From Boletus sp. NGJ (lineage: Eukaryota; Basidiomycota; Agaricomycetes; Boletales; Boletaceae): DNA of 64,000 nt. This document shows positions 23,101 to 34,117 of the stretch, piece by piece. The DNA is taken from the NCBI GenBank assembly GCA_019096195.1, contig JAGTXK010000178.1, forward strand, positions 186,001 to 250,000, written 5' to 3'. Positions within the stretch are counted from its first letter, which is position 1; each line of letters starts with the position of its first letter. The translations under genes were made by a program, and so were the position numbers. The notes beneath the pieces were generated by a model. That model was not told the origin of the DNA. It searched no databases and saw nothing but the letters and a program-made list of their open reading frames with translations.

Positions 23101-24664
23101 AATATGACACTGAAAGTGTCTTGTTACTATTTAATAGCTCAACCTTTAAATACTGTCCCCATCCAAGAGAACACATTCGCATGGCCTGCAAACAATATTT
23201 GCTCAACGAAAAGTTTTTCAAGACGGCGCATATACAAGAGGACTGACCTGGTACCACAATATCTGGAGTTGGTATGAGAGAGACATCATTTCTGAAGATC
23301 ATCGTGAGCCAAGGGTGGCGGGTTCGTGCAGTCGTACTCACGTAGAAAATTGTACAGCCGGACAAGAGGTGCGTCGACCGTTCCTTCAGGTAGTCTTGGT
23401 CTTTCAGGGACCTCAGTTTCAGGAAGGTCCATCTGCTTAGGTAGAGGTAAGTAGCATGCCATACGAGAATCTGCCTCGTCCGTGATGTGTCGCGTCAGCA
23501 CGCTAGTTGGCTCCCGAGGGAACTCTGAAAATTGCCGGAGCTTAGTGTCAATAGACCACGCCATACAAGACATACCATTTGCCCCACTCATGTCTCCCCC
23601 AACAGAGATAAGGAACTTGACATTAACGAAGAACCAGCCATCGTTTTTCTCTGCCCCGCGCATGCAAACAGACGTTTCAAACAAGCCCGGGACGGTGAAG
23701 TGCACCCTACCACCCGCTGGATCACAAACGAGTTTAAAATGGAGCCCTCACATGAAAACAAGTATTGTGTGACAGTACCAATTCGATGTTGAGACATTTC
23801 CACGGGTATCACTTCCGTCATGCGAAGACGGTACCGCATAACCTCCTCCATGTCGCTTAATGTTTTGATTACCTCGTCGTCGCTCATGGGTGGAATGGGA
23901 ATGATAGATTTCTGCATTCAGTACCATGAGTCCATTTGCTAAGTACAGGAAGGCATAATGCGACCTTGATCCCTGACGGAAGACGTTTATATGTCCCCGA
24001 GGTGAGCACGTCAAGGGAGGTAAGAAGATCATGATTTCGAAGCCTGATAAACTGTGAAAAGATGGCCAGAGGTACGACGGAATGTGTTGCGTCACCTTGC
24101 GGAATCCAGACTCTCCCTCGCATAAGTGAGTCCATGAATAACACTCTCTAATTGTTGGTTCTGATTCATGAGGAACGCGGTGATATTCTAACTTCGTATA
24201 AATATCCGCGTGTAATTATGAACATCATGAATCCACTTACCATGCACTTTTGGACGGTGTCTGCATCGCGCGCCCATTTCGTGACGGCATACAGCTTCAC
24301 GACCTGCTTCTTGGTCTTGACTACCCAGTCAGCGATCGTTCGTTTTCTCGCGGCATCTGACATATTCGGAAGCCTGAGTAACCAAGCATCAGAACACGAC
24401 ACGACGAAGGTTCATGTATACTCACGTCTCTGCGAGTTCGGATAATTCGGCATAGATCGCTTGCATGACTCTGGAGAGCAGGTCTCCGAGTGGCACCTGA
24501 CCATCGTGAACGACGGGGAGCTCCATATTTAGCTGCTCCACAGCGGGTTCGTGTTCCAGATGGCCATTTCCTGTCAGTCCGTTCAGGACAGCGAGGGCCT
24601 CCCCCTTTTGTTTCAGCATGTCGAAGGCGCTCCGGCTCGTGCCATTTGTCGCTGAAGGGTCCAT
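20112..24664 (-). CDS. MED14: Mediator complex subunit 14 (Rgr1)
   Basis: This is the backbone subunit that joins the head, middle and tail of Mediator in the nucleus and is needed for RNA polymerase II transcription. The start at 24664 is followed by a Med14 N-terminal domain with [30 protein letters not shown] and [20 protein letters not shown]. The next exons hold [35 protein letters not shown] and the repetitive alpha/beta tail region, including [16 protein letters not shown] and [17 protein letters not shown]. The last exon ends at 20112 (VLKKLRGW). At least a dozen short introns interrupt the frame. The total is about 1,150-1,200 codons, normal for fungal Rgr1. It is divergent from the 51-kDa subunit gene across 230 bp. 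The middle exons could be placed only roughly by eye. Confidence 0.9.
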
Positions 24665-24894
24665 CGAGGAGGGTCCCAGTCAAGGAGGTGAGTGGTTCAC
24701 GTACGTCGCCAGCGTCGAGCACTGAGAGAAAGCTCGAGCACGCGAAAAGAGAGTCCAAAGCTTTATTACTTAGCCGACGAGAACAAGGAGAAACCCGCCA
24801 CGCGATCGTACAGTGTCACGTGGCCCGGGATCTTCCGGGGCTCAACTCGAGCCTTCTCGGGTCGAATACAACAGCAACGACGACGAGCTCAGCC
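24665..24894. promoter_or_regulatory. Shared divergent promoter region, MED14 / complex I 51-kDa subunit
   Basis: The 230 bp between the two opposite start codons must hold both promoters and leaders. No TATA box is evident. The open frame running through it on the + strand continues from antisense MED14 sequence and is not a gene. Confidence 0.5.
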
Positions 24895-26588
24895 ATGCTC
24901 AAGGTGTCATCAAAACCAGCTGCTCTCTTACAGAAGCAGTCTCCGGCGCTCTTGCGCGCTCTTGCAACCGTTTCGGACCCACCAATCCGTCGCTACGGCG
25001 GACTGAAGGACCAAGACCGTATATTCACCAACGTTTATTGTAGACACGATCATGGTCTGAAGGGGGCCTTGGTCAGTCTACATACTCTCCTTTGTTGTGT
25101 TCTGAAAATTAAACTCATCCCTCCAGTCCCGCGGCGACTGGCACCGGACAAAAGACGTCATTCTGAAAGGCGACTCTTGGATCATCCAAACCATTAAAGA
25201 CTCTGGACTCAGGGGACGCGGAGGTGCCGGTTTCCCTAGCGGGCTCAAGTGGTCGTTTATGAACAAGCCCGGCTGGGAGAAGGATAAGCGGTATGTCTTT
25301 TCTCTAGCCATCTTCCATCGGGCTCACTTCGTCTTAGGCCCCGCTACCTTGTGGTCAATGCGGACGAGGGTGAACCGGGGACGTGCAAAGATCGCGAGAT
25401 CCTTCGTGGTGATCCTCATAAACTTGTCGAGGGCTGTCTCGTCGCTGGTCGCTCCATGAACGCGAACGCCGCCTACATCTACATTCGTGGAGAGTTCGTT
25501 CAAGAGGCTAACCATCTCCAGCAAGCCATTACAGAGGCATACCGCGCTGGCTTACTCGGTAAAAATGCCTGTGGTTCGGGGTACTCATTCGACGTTTACG
25601 TTCACCGCGGAGCTGGCGCGTACATCTGTGGCGAGGAAACAGCCCTTATTGAATCCATCGAGGGTAAACAAGGGAAACCACGTTTGAAGCCACCTTTCCC
25701 TGCTGACGTCGGTCTCTTTGGTTGCCCAACAACTGTCGCGAACGTCGAGACCGTCGCTGTCGCACCAACCATTTGTCGACGCGGGGCAACCTGGTTTGCC
25801 GGTTTCGGTCGGGAGCGTAATCAGGGTACAAAAGTTTTCTGTATCAGTGGCCACGTCAACAACCCATGCGTGGTCGAGGAAGAAATGAGTATCCCACTCA
25901 AGGAACTCATTGAGCGACATTGCGGCGGTGTCAGAGGTGGTTGGGACAATCTACTTGGGATCATTCCCGGTGGAAGTTCTGTCCCTGTATTACCGATCAA
26001 TAAATGTTCTGAGGTTCTTATGGACTACGATTCGCTGAAAGATGCACAGTCGGGATTGGGCACGGGTGCTGTAATCGTCATGGACAAGAGCACGGACATT
26101 GTCGCTGCTATTGCACGGTTCTCTTCAGTGAGTCCCTCCTATGATTACTCACATTTTCTTGTTGACGAGTCTCCTAGTTCTACAAACACGAGTCTTGTGG
26201 TCAATGTACTCCCTGTCGTGAGGGTACCACATGGATGATGAACATGATGAACCGTATGGTCGAAGGCCGAGCCCACCGTCGAGAAATTGACATGCTTCTT
26301 GAGCTCACGTAAGGTGCTCGTCTACTTGTTTGATGCAAGTCGCCTAATTTTGTCTACAGTAAGCAAGTCGAAGGTCGCACGATCTGCGCTCTTGGGGATG
26401 CTGCTGCGTGGCCAATCCAAGGTCTTATGCGTCATTTCCGTCCCGAAGTCGAGGCTCGCATCGACGCATTCCGTGCTGCCAACGGCGGCGTTTTGTTCGG
26501 TGGCCAGTTGAAAAGCCAAGTGGATCCAATGCTGGCAGTGCCAGACAATCTGGGTGCAAATCTGATAGAGCCAGGCGATAGAGTATAA
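24895..26588 (+). CDS. NDUFV1: NADH:ubiquinone oxidoreductase 51-kDa subunit, mitochondrial
   Basis: This is the flavoprotein of respiratory complex I. It takes the hydride from NADH on FMN and passes electrons to the N3 4Fe-4S cluster, on the matrix side of the inner mitochondrial membrane (nuo-51 of Neurospora). The N-terminus from the ATG at 24895 is basic and Ser/Leu-rich, a typical presequence. Exon 2 has the glycine-rich loop [13 protein letters not shown] and exon 3 has NADEGEPGT, the FMN/NADH site. Exon 4 has [11 protein letters not shown] with three cluster cysteines, and the fourth lies in [11 protein letters not shown] of exon 5. Introns are at 25072-25126, 25291-25337, 26128-26177 and 26309-26359, all GT-AG. 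The stop is at 26586-26588. The product of about 497 residues is the normal length. The gene looks intact, unlike its two broken partial copies nearby. Confidence 0.95.
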
Positions 26589-27719
26589 TGTTCATATTCA
26601 CATCGTCCCTGACAATTTCATATTTAGACTCATTTCGGACCCACATATTGATCGCGGAGCGTTCCAGGATTGACAGCCAATACTCTGACATCATTAACGT
26701 TTGTTGCATCCGTAGTCCCTCCATGCTGGCAAGACATCTTATAGATTGCCAACTTGGACAACAGTTAACTCACTTAGCGTCCGGACCCGATTATCGAACA
26801 TGGGGTTTCCAATACAACCAGTTCCCGTATCGCCAACTCGTTTCGTTGCCATCTGGATCACTGACATGCAGGTTGTGTTCAACAAGTTTATATGGTTGGT
26901 TCAAATTCTCAGCGGAGTCTCGTTGTGACGGAATCGTGAACGTCCGTATAGGCTTTACAGTACTGGTGCACGATCTGCGTTGTCCAACTGCGTCACTAGC
27001 ACTCAAGTATTCGTATCTCCCACACAACACGGAACGATGTTCAGCTAGCCCTCTCTACCGAAGCACGAACGGTTAATTAGGAAACGAGCTGCAGGGACGA
27101 ACTATCTGAGGTACACCTGTCTGCGTTTAGCCTGGGCCTTTTGACGCAGTCTGGTCGCTTACTGCATTGTCGTAAAAAAAGGGGGGAGAAAACTGTGGTG
27201 TCTGTTATCATGGCGCGAGCTCTGGGATCTCATGTTCAATTGGCTGTAAGTTATGTCTCAACGTATCTGCTTCGTGAAGCGTGGCGGGCCTCAAGCGACG
27301 AATTCCTCTGGTGGTTTGTTCGGTCTGTGCGCAGATCGAGACCGCCCGCTGCAGTTATCGTAGCGGCGCTATACCCGCCAATCCCTGACTCCGTGTAGTA
27401 GCAACACACACATTCGCAGTAGGAAATAGACACGTAAAAAAGGTCACAACTCTATCTCGTTCCTTGGACCTGCAATCGCCAGCTTTATCGCAGAGCCCTG
27501 CGCTTCGAATTCAGACTCACCGTCATCATTGGAGCCCGCCTTCCTCATTTTGCAGTCCCAGCCTCTGCTGCATGCAACATGGCTTCCTTTGACAAGGGAG
27601 GGGTTTCATGTGCTTCAAAATAAGTTGGTACACGCGACTCGGAGAGTTGTTATTATCACCGCTGGACCAGCCACCCATAATATTCCAGCTATTGGAGTCT
27701 CAGCCACGAACCCCCAGGA
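26589..27719. other. Intergenic, no gene supported
   Basis: It begins with the 3' flank of the 51-kDa subunit gene. Parts of the first few hundred bases resemble 30905-31000, so the duplication that made the pseudogene reached into the 3' flank. Short frames beyond 27.1 kb show nothing recognisable. Confidence 0.4.
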
Positions 27720-28789
27720 AAGAAAAGGTAATTCTTACAGCTTCAAGCACCTCCACAAATAGGTCATCCTTGAACATGGCGTCATACATAGCAGGGCTAA
27801 TCTGAATCCCTTGCGTGTTGAGGATGTCAGGAGCAACCACCCTCGCATCTGCAAGCTCAGTATGAGCATGCAACAGGTCAACACATAACGGTTTTGCAGA
27901 TCAGGCAGATCGGAGATTCCTTGAAGCTGAAAAATAAAGTACGACAAAATGTAAGTGTGCACTAGTATTTGATCGCAGGCTAATAAAATGCACCTGAGTC
28001 ATTTGGAAGAGATTCCTCATGCTCGTTGCATATAATCGTCGCCGTCGTTAATGCAAAGCCAGAGCAAGCAATCACTTCCGGTGGGTAATAAGTGCCCTCG
28101 CTGCCGAGAAATTTAATGTCGAACTGCGCTCAGGCCTTATTCAAAGCGGTGACATCAAGCTACGATTGATCAAATGTCAGATGAGAGGGCACACATGTTC
28201 AACGAGATGACAGATGCACCCCTTTATTCCGTGGGAGGTCAAAATAAGGTCCGAGTCGTGCAAATAGACCATTTCGATCGATTTTAGCGGGAAACGTGAT
28301 GGTGAGGGGTTCGTCATTGGATTTGACCCAATAATCTGCGGATTATTGGGTCAAATCCAATGACGTCTCCAGAATCTACCATCAGCCCCCGAAGGGGCCT
28401 CGGGTTGTTCTCCATAGCAATGATATCCAGCGTGGCAGCGTTGGCAACATTTGGCCCCTGGACAACATGTTCCAAATAAAATGCGCAACTTGAAGCATAA
28501 ATTTTCATGGGAAACAACACGGACAAATAACCTTTTCCTGATTTGGTAAGACGTTCCTGCGGTCCCGTTTGCTTGGACTTGCACGTTTCTCGCCGAGAAA
28601 ACCCTCCTCTGGAAGTCGGGGATCGTACGATCTCCTGATGAAACAGACGCTTAAAGTTCTCCGTGTCCCCGAGTAGAAGGCTCCAAGTAAGACTGCGTGG
28701 ACGCGAGAAAAGAACCATGCATGATCGTTGGTGGGATTGACCAGACTGGGTATATCTGGATCCCATGGATGTCTTCCTGAATGGACCAT
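27720..28789 (-). pseudogene. Unknown basidiomycete gene, apparently decaying
   Basis: A reading begins at 28789 with MVHSGRHPWDPDIPSLVNP and stays protein-like (HAWFFSRVHAVLLGAF) to about 28505. The continuation lies in another frame (28314-28500), and coding-like pieces follow near 28220-28300 (DRNGLFARLGPYFDLPRNKG), 28020-28170 (PPEVIACSGFALTTATIICN) and 27735-27860 (QGIQISPAMYDAMF). Some gaps could be introns, but one stop inside an otherwise clean exon (near 28125), the frame change near 28500 and a perfect 25-bp fold-back at 28312-28365 argue that the gene is damaged. I do not recognise the family, and no catalytic motif is visible. It might instead be a working gene with sequence errors. 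Confidence 0.45.
28312..28365. repeat. Perfect 25-bp inverted repeat with 4-base loop
   Basis: 28312-28336 and 28341-28365 are exact reverse complements around the loop TGCG. The left arm begins CGTCATTGGATTTGACCC. It lies inside the decaying gene on the - strand, where the protein segment DVIGFDPII is followed at once by its own inverted copy. Confidence 0.95.
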
Positions 28790-29281
28790 ATCAGTGATTT
28801 GTCAAGCAATACGGGACTCTCGAGGAAACTGGTTCGTCTCGATGGTTTTATCGGATGCCCTTAATATCGCACGTGAGGTGGTCTGCATTAGTTAGTGTCT
28901 AGTATGTGCAGCTCGCGCGGGCTTATAGTAACAGATAACGCTGTACCTTCTTTATTGTGTACGTACAGAAGGTTGGTGTTCTAAAGACCAACTTTTTATT
29001 TCTTCCCCCCTTCCCCAAAAGACATCTTGATGGAAATGGACTTTGGAAGGACACGGAGGGATACATGAAAAGAAAGCAAAGCCGTATCAGTCGCAATGAT
29101 AGCCCTGTACAGTACGTATACAACCGCGTACGCCAGTAGTCCGAACCTACGATAAACAACAAAGGAAAAACAAACTCGAAGTCCAGAGTTACACAATTGC
29201 GCCATGGTACAAGGTGCATGAAAGGAATTCACGAGGAGTGGAAAACGATGTCAAAAAAGAGTCGGACATGTCATGCAATAT
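28790..29281. other. Intergenic, no gene seen
   Basis: It includes the 3' flank of the membrane protein gene that ends at 29282. No supported feature was found. Confidence 0.4.
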
Positions 29282-30194
29282 TTATATATCTTCGACGAAC
29301 TTCGAACCTGCGTGCGTCCAAACGGAACCGTTAGACATCGTCGGGCGATGGTGGTGATCACCATGATCACCACCAGGGGTGTGTGCCTCGCGACTTTCGT
29401 CCACGCTTGCACATTCTCTCGGAGACGATACGGGGGACGACAGCGGCGACTGTGACCGCTGCAACGCCCCCTGCGACGCCGTCTTCGGAAAGGGATCCGT
29501 ATACGTATACGCATACGGTGAGTGGATAAACCCACCCTCCGTATCCGACGAGGGTGACTCGACGACACGGACGCCGTTACCCTCGACACCGCCGCGCGTA
29601 TCCTGTCTGAGAACTGGGAGAGACCTCAAATGGCCACCGAGTTCAGGATCAGCGCGGCCTTCATGATCTGAATGAGACGCCCATTCGTCATCTGAGCCAG
29701 CTCGGATCCAACCACGCCCACCTCGTCGCCCTCGCCCCTCTCCACTCGAGCCAGTTCCGGTGGTACTCTGCCAAAAAAGTTTCACCTTGTCACCAAGCGA
29801 TCCCAAACCGACCGTCGACGTCGACGGTCCCGCAAAGCTCGAACCGGAGTTCAACGTGTGCTCGCGCGTGCGTCGGTAGCGCTCTCTGCGAGCGGTACGG
29901 TCTTGGTCCGTCGGTTCGTGATGGCGGAGGAGGTAAAAGACTGCTGCACAGCAGACGACGATCAAGACGCTCAATGCCACTACGAGCCCGATGAATGCTG
30001 GATGAAGGAGCGTAAGAGGGAGAACCAGTCAGCCCGCGAACATACAAACCAAAGCCAACAAGAAACGAGTGCCCACCGCCCTGAGAGCCATCGATTTCAG
30101 GGACTTGACGTGTCCTGAGGTGCATCGTTCTGCGTGTGGCGTTGTCGGCGAATGGAGCTAAGGGCGAGTCGGACGCGGGGGTCGTGCGTTTCAT
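29282..30194 (-). CDS. Single-pass membrane protein with disordered tail, function unknown
   Basis: The start codon is at 30194. Exon 1 encodes a polar N-terminus of about 40 residues ending GGGHSFLVGF. A GT-AG intron (about 30000-30047) is followed by a strong membrane helix (FIGLVVALSVLIVVCCAAVF). Just after it come a Tyr-Leu-Leu-Arg-His-His-Glu motif and a basic run (RRERYRRTREHT), which by the positive-inside rule puts the long C-terminus in the cytosol. That tail of about 190 residues is Ser/Gly/Asp-rich and low in structure, and ends FVEDI at 29282. No signal peptide is evident. Proteins of this plan (short outer part, one helix, acidic and Ser-rich tail) are common and uncharacterised in Agaricomycetes. 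I do not assign a function. Confidence 0.7.
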
Positions 30195-30502
30195 TTTTAA
30201 TGTTGTTTTATCTCCTTTGGATTTGGAGGGTGGATCAGAGAGCACTTAAAGTGGGTATTTGAGGAAGGCTGCTCGAGAAAGGGAATGGTGTTCTATGAGC
30301 CACACGGCGAGCACGCTGCGCGAGGTAGATAAATGTGGCACAGTTTTGGATATGCCTTTTTGGAGGCCACTCTGGGGCTACACGTTGGACTTGAACAGCA
30401 CACAACACTAGTGCGTACTCTAAAACGCGGATCCATTGCAGGTATACTTCGGCCACAACGCATATGGTTGGGACCGCCAACTTGGAAGAGCTATGCATCA
30501 TT

Positions 30503-30918
30503 GCATGGGTGATGAACATGATGAACCGTCTGGTCGAAGGTCACGCACGGTCGAGAAATTGCCATACTTCTTGAGCTCAGGTATGGTTTTTATCTGACAC
30601 TTGTTCAATACAAGTCACCTAAGGGCTAATTCCGTTTACAACAAACAAGTCGAAGGACGCACGAACCATGCTCTTGAGAACGGCTAAATCGAGTTCTCAA
30701 GATCATCTCATGCGCCGTTATTTCTGATTGCGCCGTTATTTCTGATCCGAAATTGGATGTTGATGCTCGCACGATCGACGCACTCCGGATCCCTGTCGCA
30801 ACTGTGGCGTTTTGCTCGATAGTCGGTTGAAGAGCCCGCACCGGTGGATTCAACATGGTAGCGCTAGACGGCCAGATACAAGTCCGATAGAGCTAGGTAA
30901 TAGACTATGATGTTCATA
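30503..30918 (+). pseudogene. Degraded 3' part of a second complex I 51-kDa subunit gene
   Basis: It matches the working gene from about 26229 to its stop and a little beyond, in the same order and strand. GATGAACATGATGAACCGT near 30510 matches exon 4 and GAGAAATTGCCATACTTCTT near 30554 matches the exon end. A relic of intron 4 lies at about 30580-30645. AACAAGTCGAAGGACGCACG near 30644 matches exon 5, and GAGCTAGGTAATAGACTATGATGTTCATA at the end matches the stop region. Stops and small deletions are frequent. Retention of the intron shows a DNA-level copy. With the 5' half at 19398 it could represent one duplicate gene split apart, its centre missing. Confidence 0.85.
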
Positions 30919-31964
30919 ACCTCAACCTCATCCTCGCAATCCCATATCCACAGACCTCTTTCGAACTTACAATTCAACCCTGCAGTTACGGTGCCACAAG
31001 GTTGACATTGATACGCTTACGCGATGCTAAAGCTGGCCACGCTGTGCTTTGACATCGCGAACGTCAGATATTTTGAAACGTCGTGCTCAGCTGGTCTTAC
31101 AAGTTACTGGCCGGTACAACATTGAATACTTTGCCCAGACTTGGACGGCAGTCGAGTTTCAACCTCAGTCAGGTGGACACGACAGGAACAGCCATGAAAT
31201 GTAAGCATTTCATCGAGTCTTGGCAATCGAGGGATGAGCTCACGTTTGAGCAGTGCGTTGGTAGACTATAGCTTGGACGGGTAAGTCTGTCAGAACGTTT
31301 TTCATGACCGCTCAGGCTCATGACCAGGTGCCTGTATGCGGACAGTGTACCGATGTCATACTTCATCGCGACCATTTGTCGTAAGAATCATAAGATAACA
31401 AAATGTCTACTGTATCAATGGACAACCGCTAGTCCATCAAGGAATGGAGGTCGCAAGTTCTTGTCGTTAGCAACTGCCGGTTTCTTTGTCACAGTCGTGT
31501 CCAATTTATCAATTTCTGTCAGATCACACTCCTGATCTGCCATGACGTATATTCAAGAGTCTTAGGTAAGCCTCCGAACTTCGGTAGTTCGCAATTACTG
31601 GAGTTTATTCGTGGCGTTAGTTCATACCGTCGAACTTGAATATACAGGTGAAGACGCTTTTTCTTGCATCCAGGAACTGTCAGGTTAGCATCTATGTCTC
31701 GGATCGTGATTCGGTCCTACTAATGTTGTCTCCGAGGGGTGTCACCAATCACCCCTGGAGGTTCAAACTTGAAGGAGCCCGCGCACGTCGAACGCGGAAT
31801 AAGGAACGTCACGCCGGCGTTTATTGACACGTCTCGTCTGGGCCTGGTACTGCCTAATCCATGCTAGGGGTTGCCCTCTCAGTCGACACATAAAATGGCC
31901 TAGTATCACTTGGGAAGGATGCATCAACACTCCCCCTTCCATTATCTGAACTCAGCAGTATATC
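30919..31964. other. Intergenic, no gene supported
   Basis: Only short frames occur here. The first part may be the decayed 3' flank of the pseudogene and the last part contains the promoter of the secreted-protein gene. Nothing else is seen. Confidence 0.4.
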
Positions 31965-32544
31965 ATGTTCAATACTTTCGGGAAGCTTTTCTGTGGTGCA
32001 GCGCTCGCAAGCGCCGCACTTGCACAGAGCATCTCCATCATCGCACCCGCTGCACAAACCACCCTACAGGCCTCTTCGAGCCTCGTCGTTGAGCTTCAAG
32101 AACTTGTGCGTGTCATATCTCGGAGCTGTCCATTGTTCCTTTCCCTAGCACCACTTCGAAGGTCGTCCTGACTCATTGACATTGACATAGCCAGGACCCG
32201 AGAGTGTTGTGGAAGCCGGGATGGCGATCGGCTTCATAGCCTGCCCAAACAGCGTGTGTCCGGACGTCACCCAGAACCTGGGCTCCATCGTCTACAATGG
32301 TCCTTTCGCTCCAAAGTCCAACAGCGCGGATATTCACGCGTATGAAAACTTCACGGTGATCGTTCCAAGCTTCACCAATGGTCCTATGCAGATTGGTGTA
32401 GCACGCTTTTACTTGTATGGGGTGTGTATCTCTCCCTTTTCATTGTTTCAAAACACCGATGCTGACACCACGTGAAAGCCGTACTCAATCCCGAAGCTGG
32501 ACTATGCGACTACTACCGTCTATGTCGTGGGTTCGACTGGCTAA
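31965..32544 (+). CDS. Small secreted protein, function unknown
   Basis: The start at 31965 opens a signal peptide: a Lys at residue 7, then a hydrophobic, Ala-rich stretch to about residue 20 with likely cleavage at ALA-QS. Exon 1 stops near 32105 at a GTGCGT donor. The acceptor near 32190 leads into exon 2 (PGPESVVEAGMAIGFIAC), which contains a Cys pair in ACPNSVCPD, then YNGPF and YENFTVIVPSF with a possible N-glycosylation site. A second intron (about 32420-32478) leads to the last exon (PYSIPKLDYATTTVYVVG) and the stop at 32542-32544. The mature product of about 130 residues looks like a beta-rich domain. Small families with a CP-x-x-x-C-P/D plus 'YNGPF' pattern occur in Agaricomycetes as paralogous secreted proteins. 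The role is unknown. Confidence 0.75.
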
Positions 32545-34117
32545 GGATACCCATAATTTGGCATCTATGCAACAGATTTCTTCCGGATCTAGGGCAGCTT
32601 GTAATCTTGTGTGAGAAATACCAATTCTGCATGTGAGACTTTGCTCGCCACTTGGAGAATGTCTGTGGGTTACTTGTGGATGAATTGAAATCTTAGTTTT
32701 TAACTGAGACAGTATAACATCAGCATAAATGGATGAAGAGATCAATTTAGGCTGAGTCTGAGGTCAACGGGATGTGACAGAATCCGTCCAATGCGGTGTC
32801 GCATTCTTCAACCACGCACAATCACTTTGGATTTTCTAGCACGTTATATACACGGCTAAAAAGGATGTCACAGCATACACGGGTGCATGTTAATTGTAGC
32901 ATGAGCATAAACCAGTCACAGCAGAGTCGACCATACTAAACAGCATTCCATCGAACCAGACTTGAACGTCCTCCAATCTATATCTTCTTCATCTTGCAAT
33001 CACAAGGCGGGCGGGCCATCATACAGCAGTCGACCGTCAACTTCGATTCCGGTGAGGATTGCTCTTCCCTCGGCTATGCTGTAATGAAAGCATGAGAAAA
33101 AATGTGCAACGGATGCATATAATTACATCATGATATACACAGAGCCGCAAGAGTTTCGGGAGTGCGCCCATCGAGGGTTGTCTAATATCAATCTCATCAG
33201 TCTGACCGAGTTCAATCACGTCACTCCAGACGAGGACGTACCGGGGCAGCAATGGCAGCTACAACAACAGCGAGAACAAAAAGAAGCACAATTGGAAGTT
33301 GCGCGAAGGGCAAGCGTAGACATTCGTGGCATAAAGTGCTCCTTTTTATCATGATTCCTCCATGCCGTGGACATCATGTCTGTCGTGTGCGGAGAACACA
33401 GCAAATTTTGGGAGGGGTCGGCAATCTGGTTTGTGGGTCGATGTCGATGTCGATGAGCGCTAACATGAAAAGTTGATGCGGTGTCCTATCTCACGTACGC
33501 ACCGGGATCCCCCTCGACCGATCGAGGGCGCACCGGTTCTGAGGGTACACCTCCCGTTTGAAGGACTCTGTACGGGTTTCGTTCAAGTTCCTCTGTTACC
33601 GGGCCTGTCACATTCCAGAGACGTGATCTCTCTCCCCGTTTTGACTTTTGGGGTTGCTCTCGAGTCTCGAGGTCAGTTATCGGATTCGCTGCCGCGCTCG
33701 TATTCTCTGTCCCCTCCGAAACGACACGAAACTGTTGGACTTTGTCGCTCGCTTGACCACGAAACTCGCCAAGGGCTCCAAAGTGGAGTGACCAAAGCAT
33801 CGTGGGTTCTGCGACATTGTTCAACTCTGCCCGAAGGTTATCACAATACGGTATTGAGCCGCCCGCGCGTGTGATTAATGAGATTGACGGGTGCATCATC
33901 GTCTCAAGTGACCTTGACTTGGGAGTTTGTAGTGACTGAACGTGACACAAGCGCAAACAGTCATGTCATCCTCGTGAATCGATTAGGTAGTAGTATCCCC
34001 ATTTCCTACAAAACACAAATGATGAAAAAACATGTGTTCGTGAATGTCAAGTATTGCAATGCATCAATGTTCACAACATATATATATAAACAAAAAAAAA
34101 AACAAGAGGGAAACGTT
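32545..34117. other. Intergenic, no confident gene
   Basis: Frames at 33130-33474 (+) and 33037-33404 (-) are short and show no family. A possible tiny membrane peptide on the - strand near 33260-33350 is too weak to call. A run of A at 34088-34102 lies just beyond the kinase gene end. Confidence 0.4.

Noticed and set aside
24490-25197. A 235-codon open frame on the + strand
   Set aside because: Its first part is antisense to MED14 exon 1, and the last part is exon 1 of the 51-kDa subunit gene read on into its intron. The true start is the ATG at 24895.
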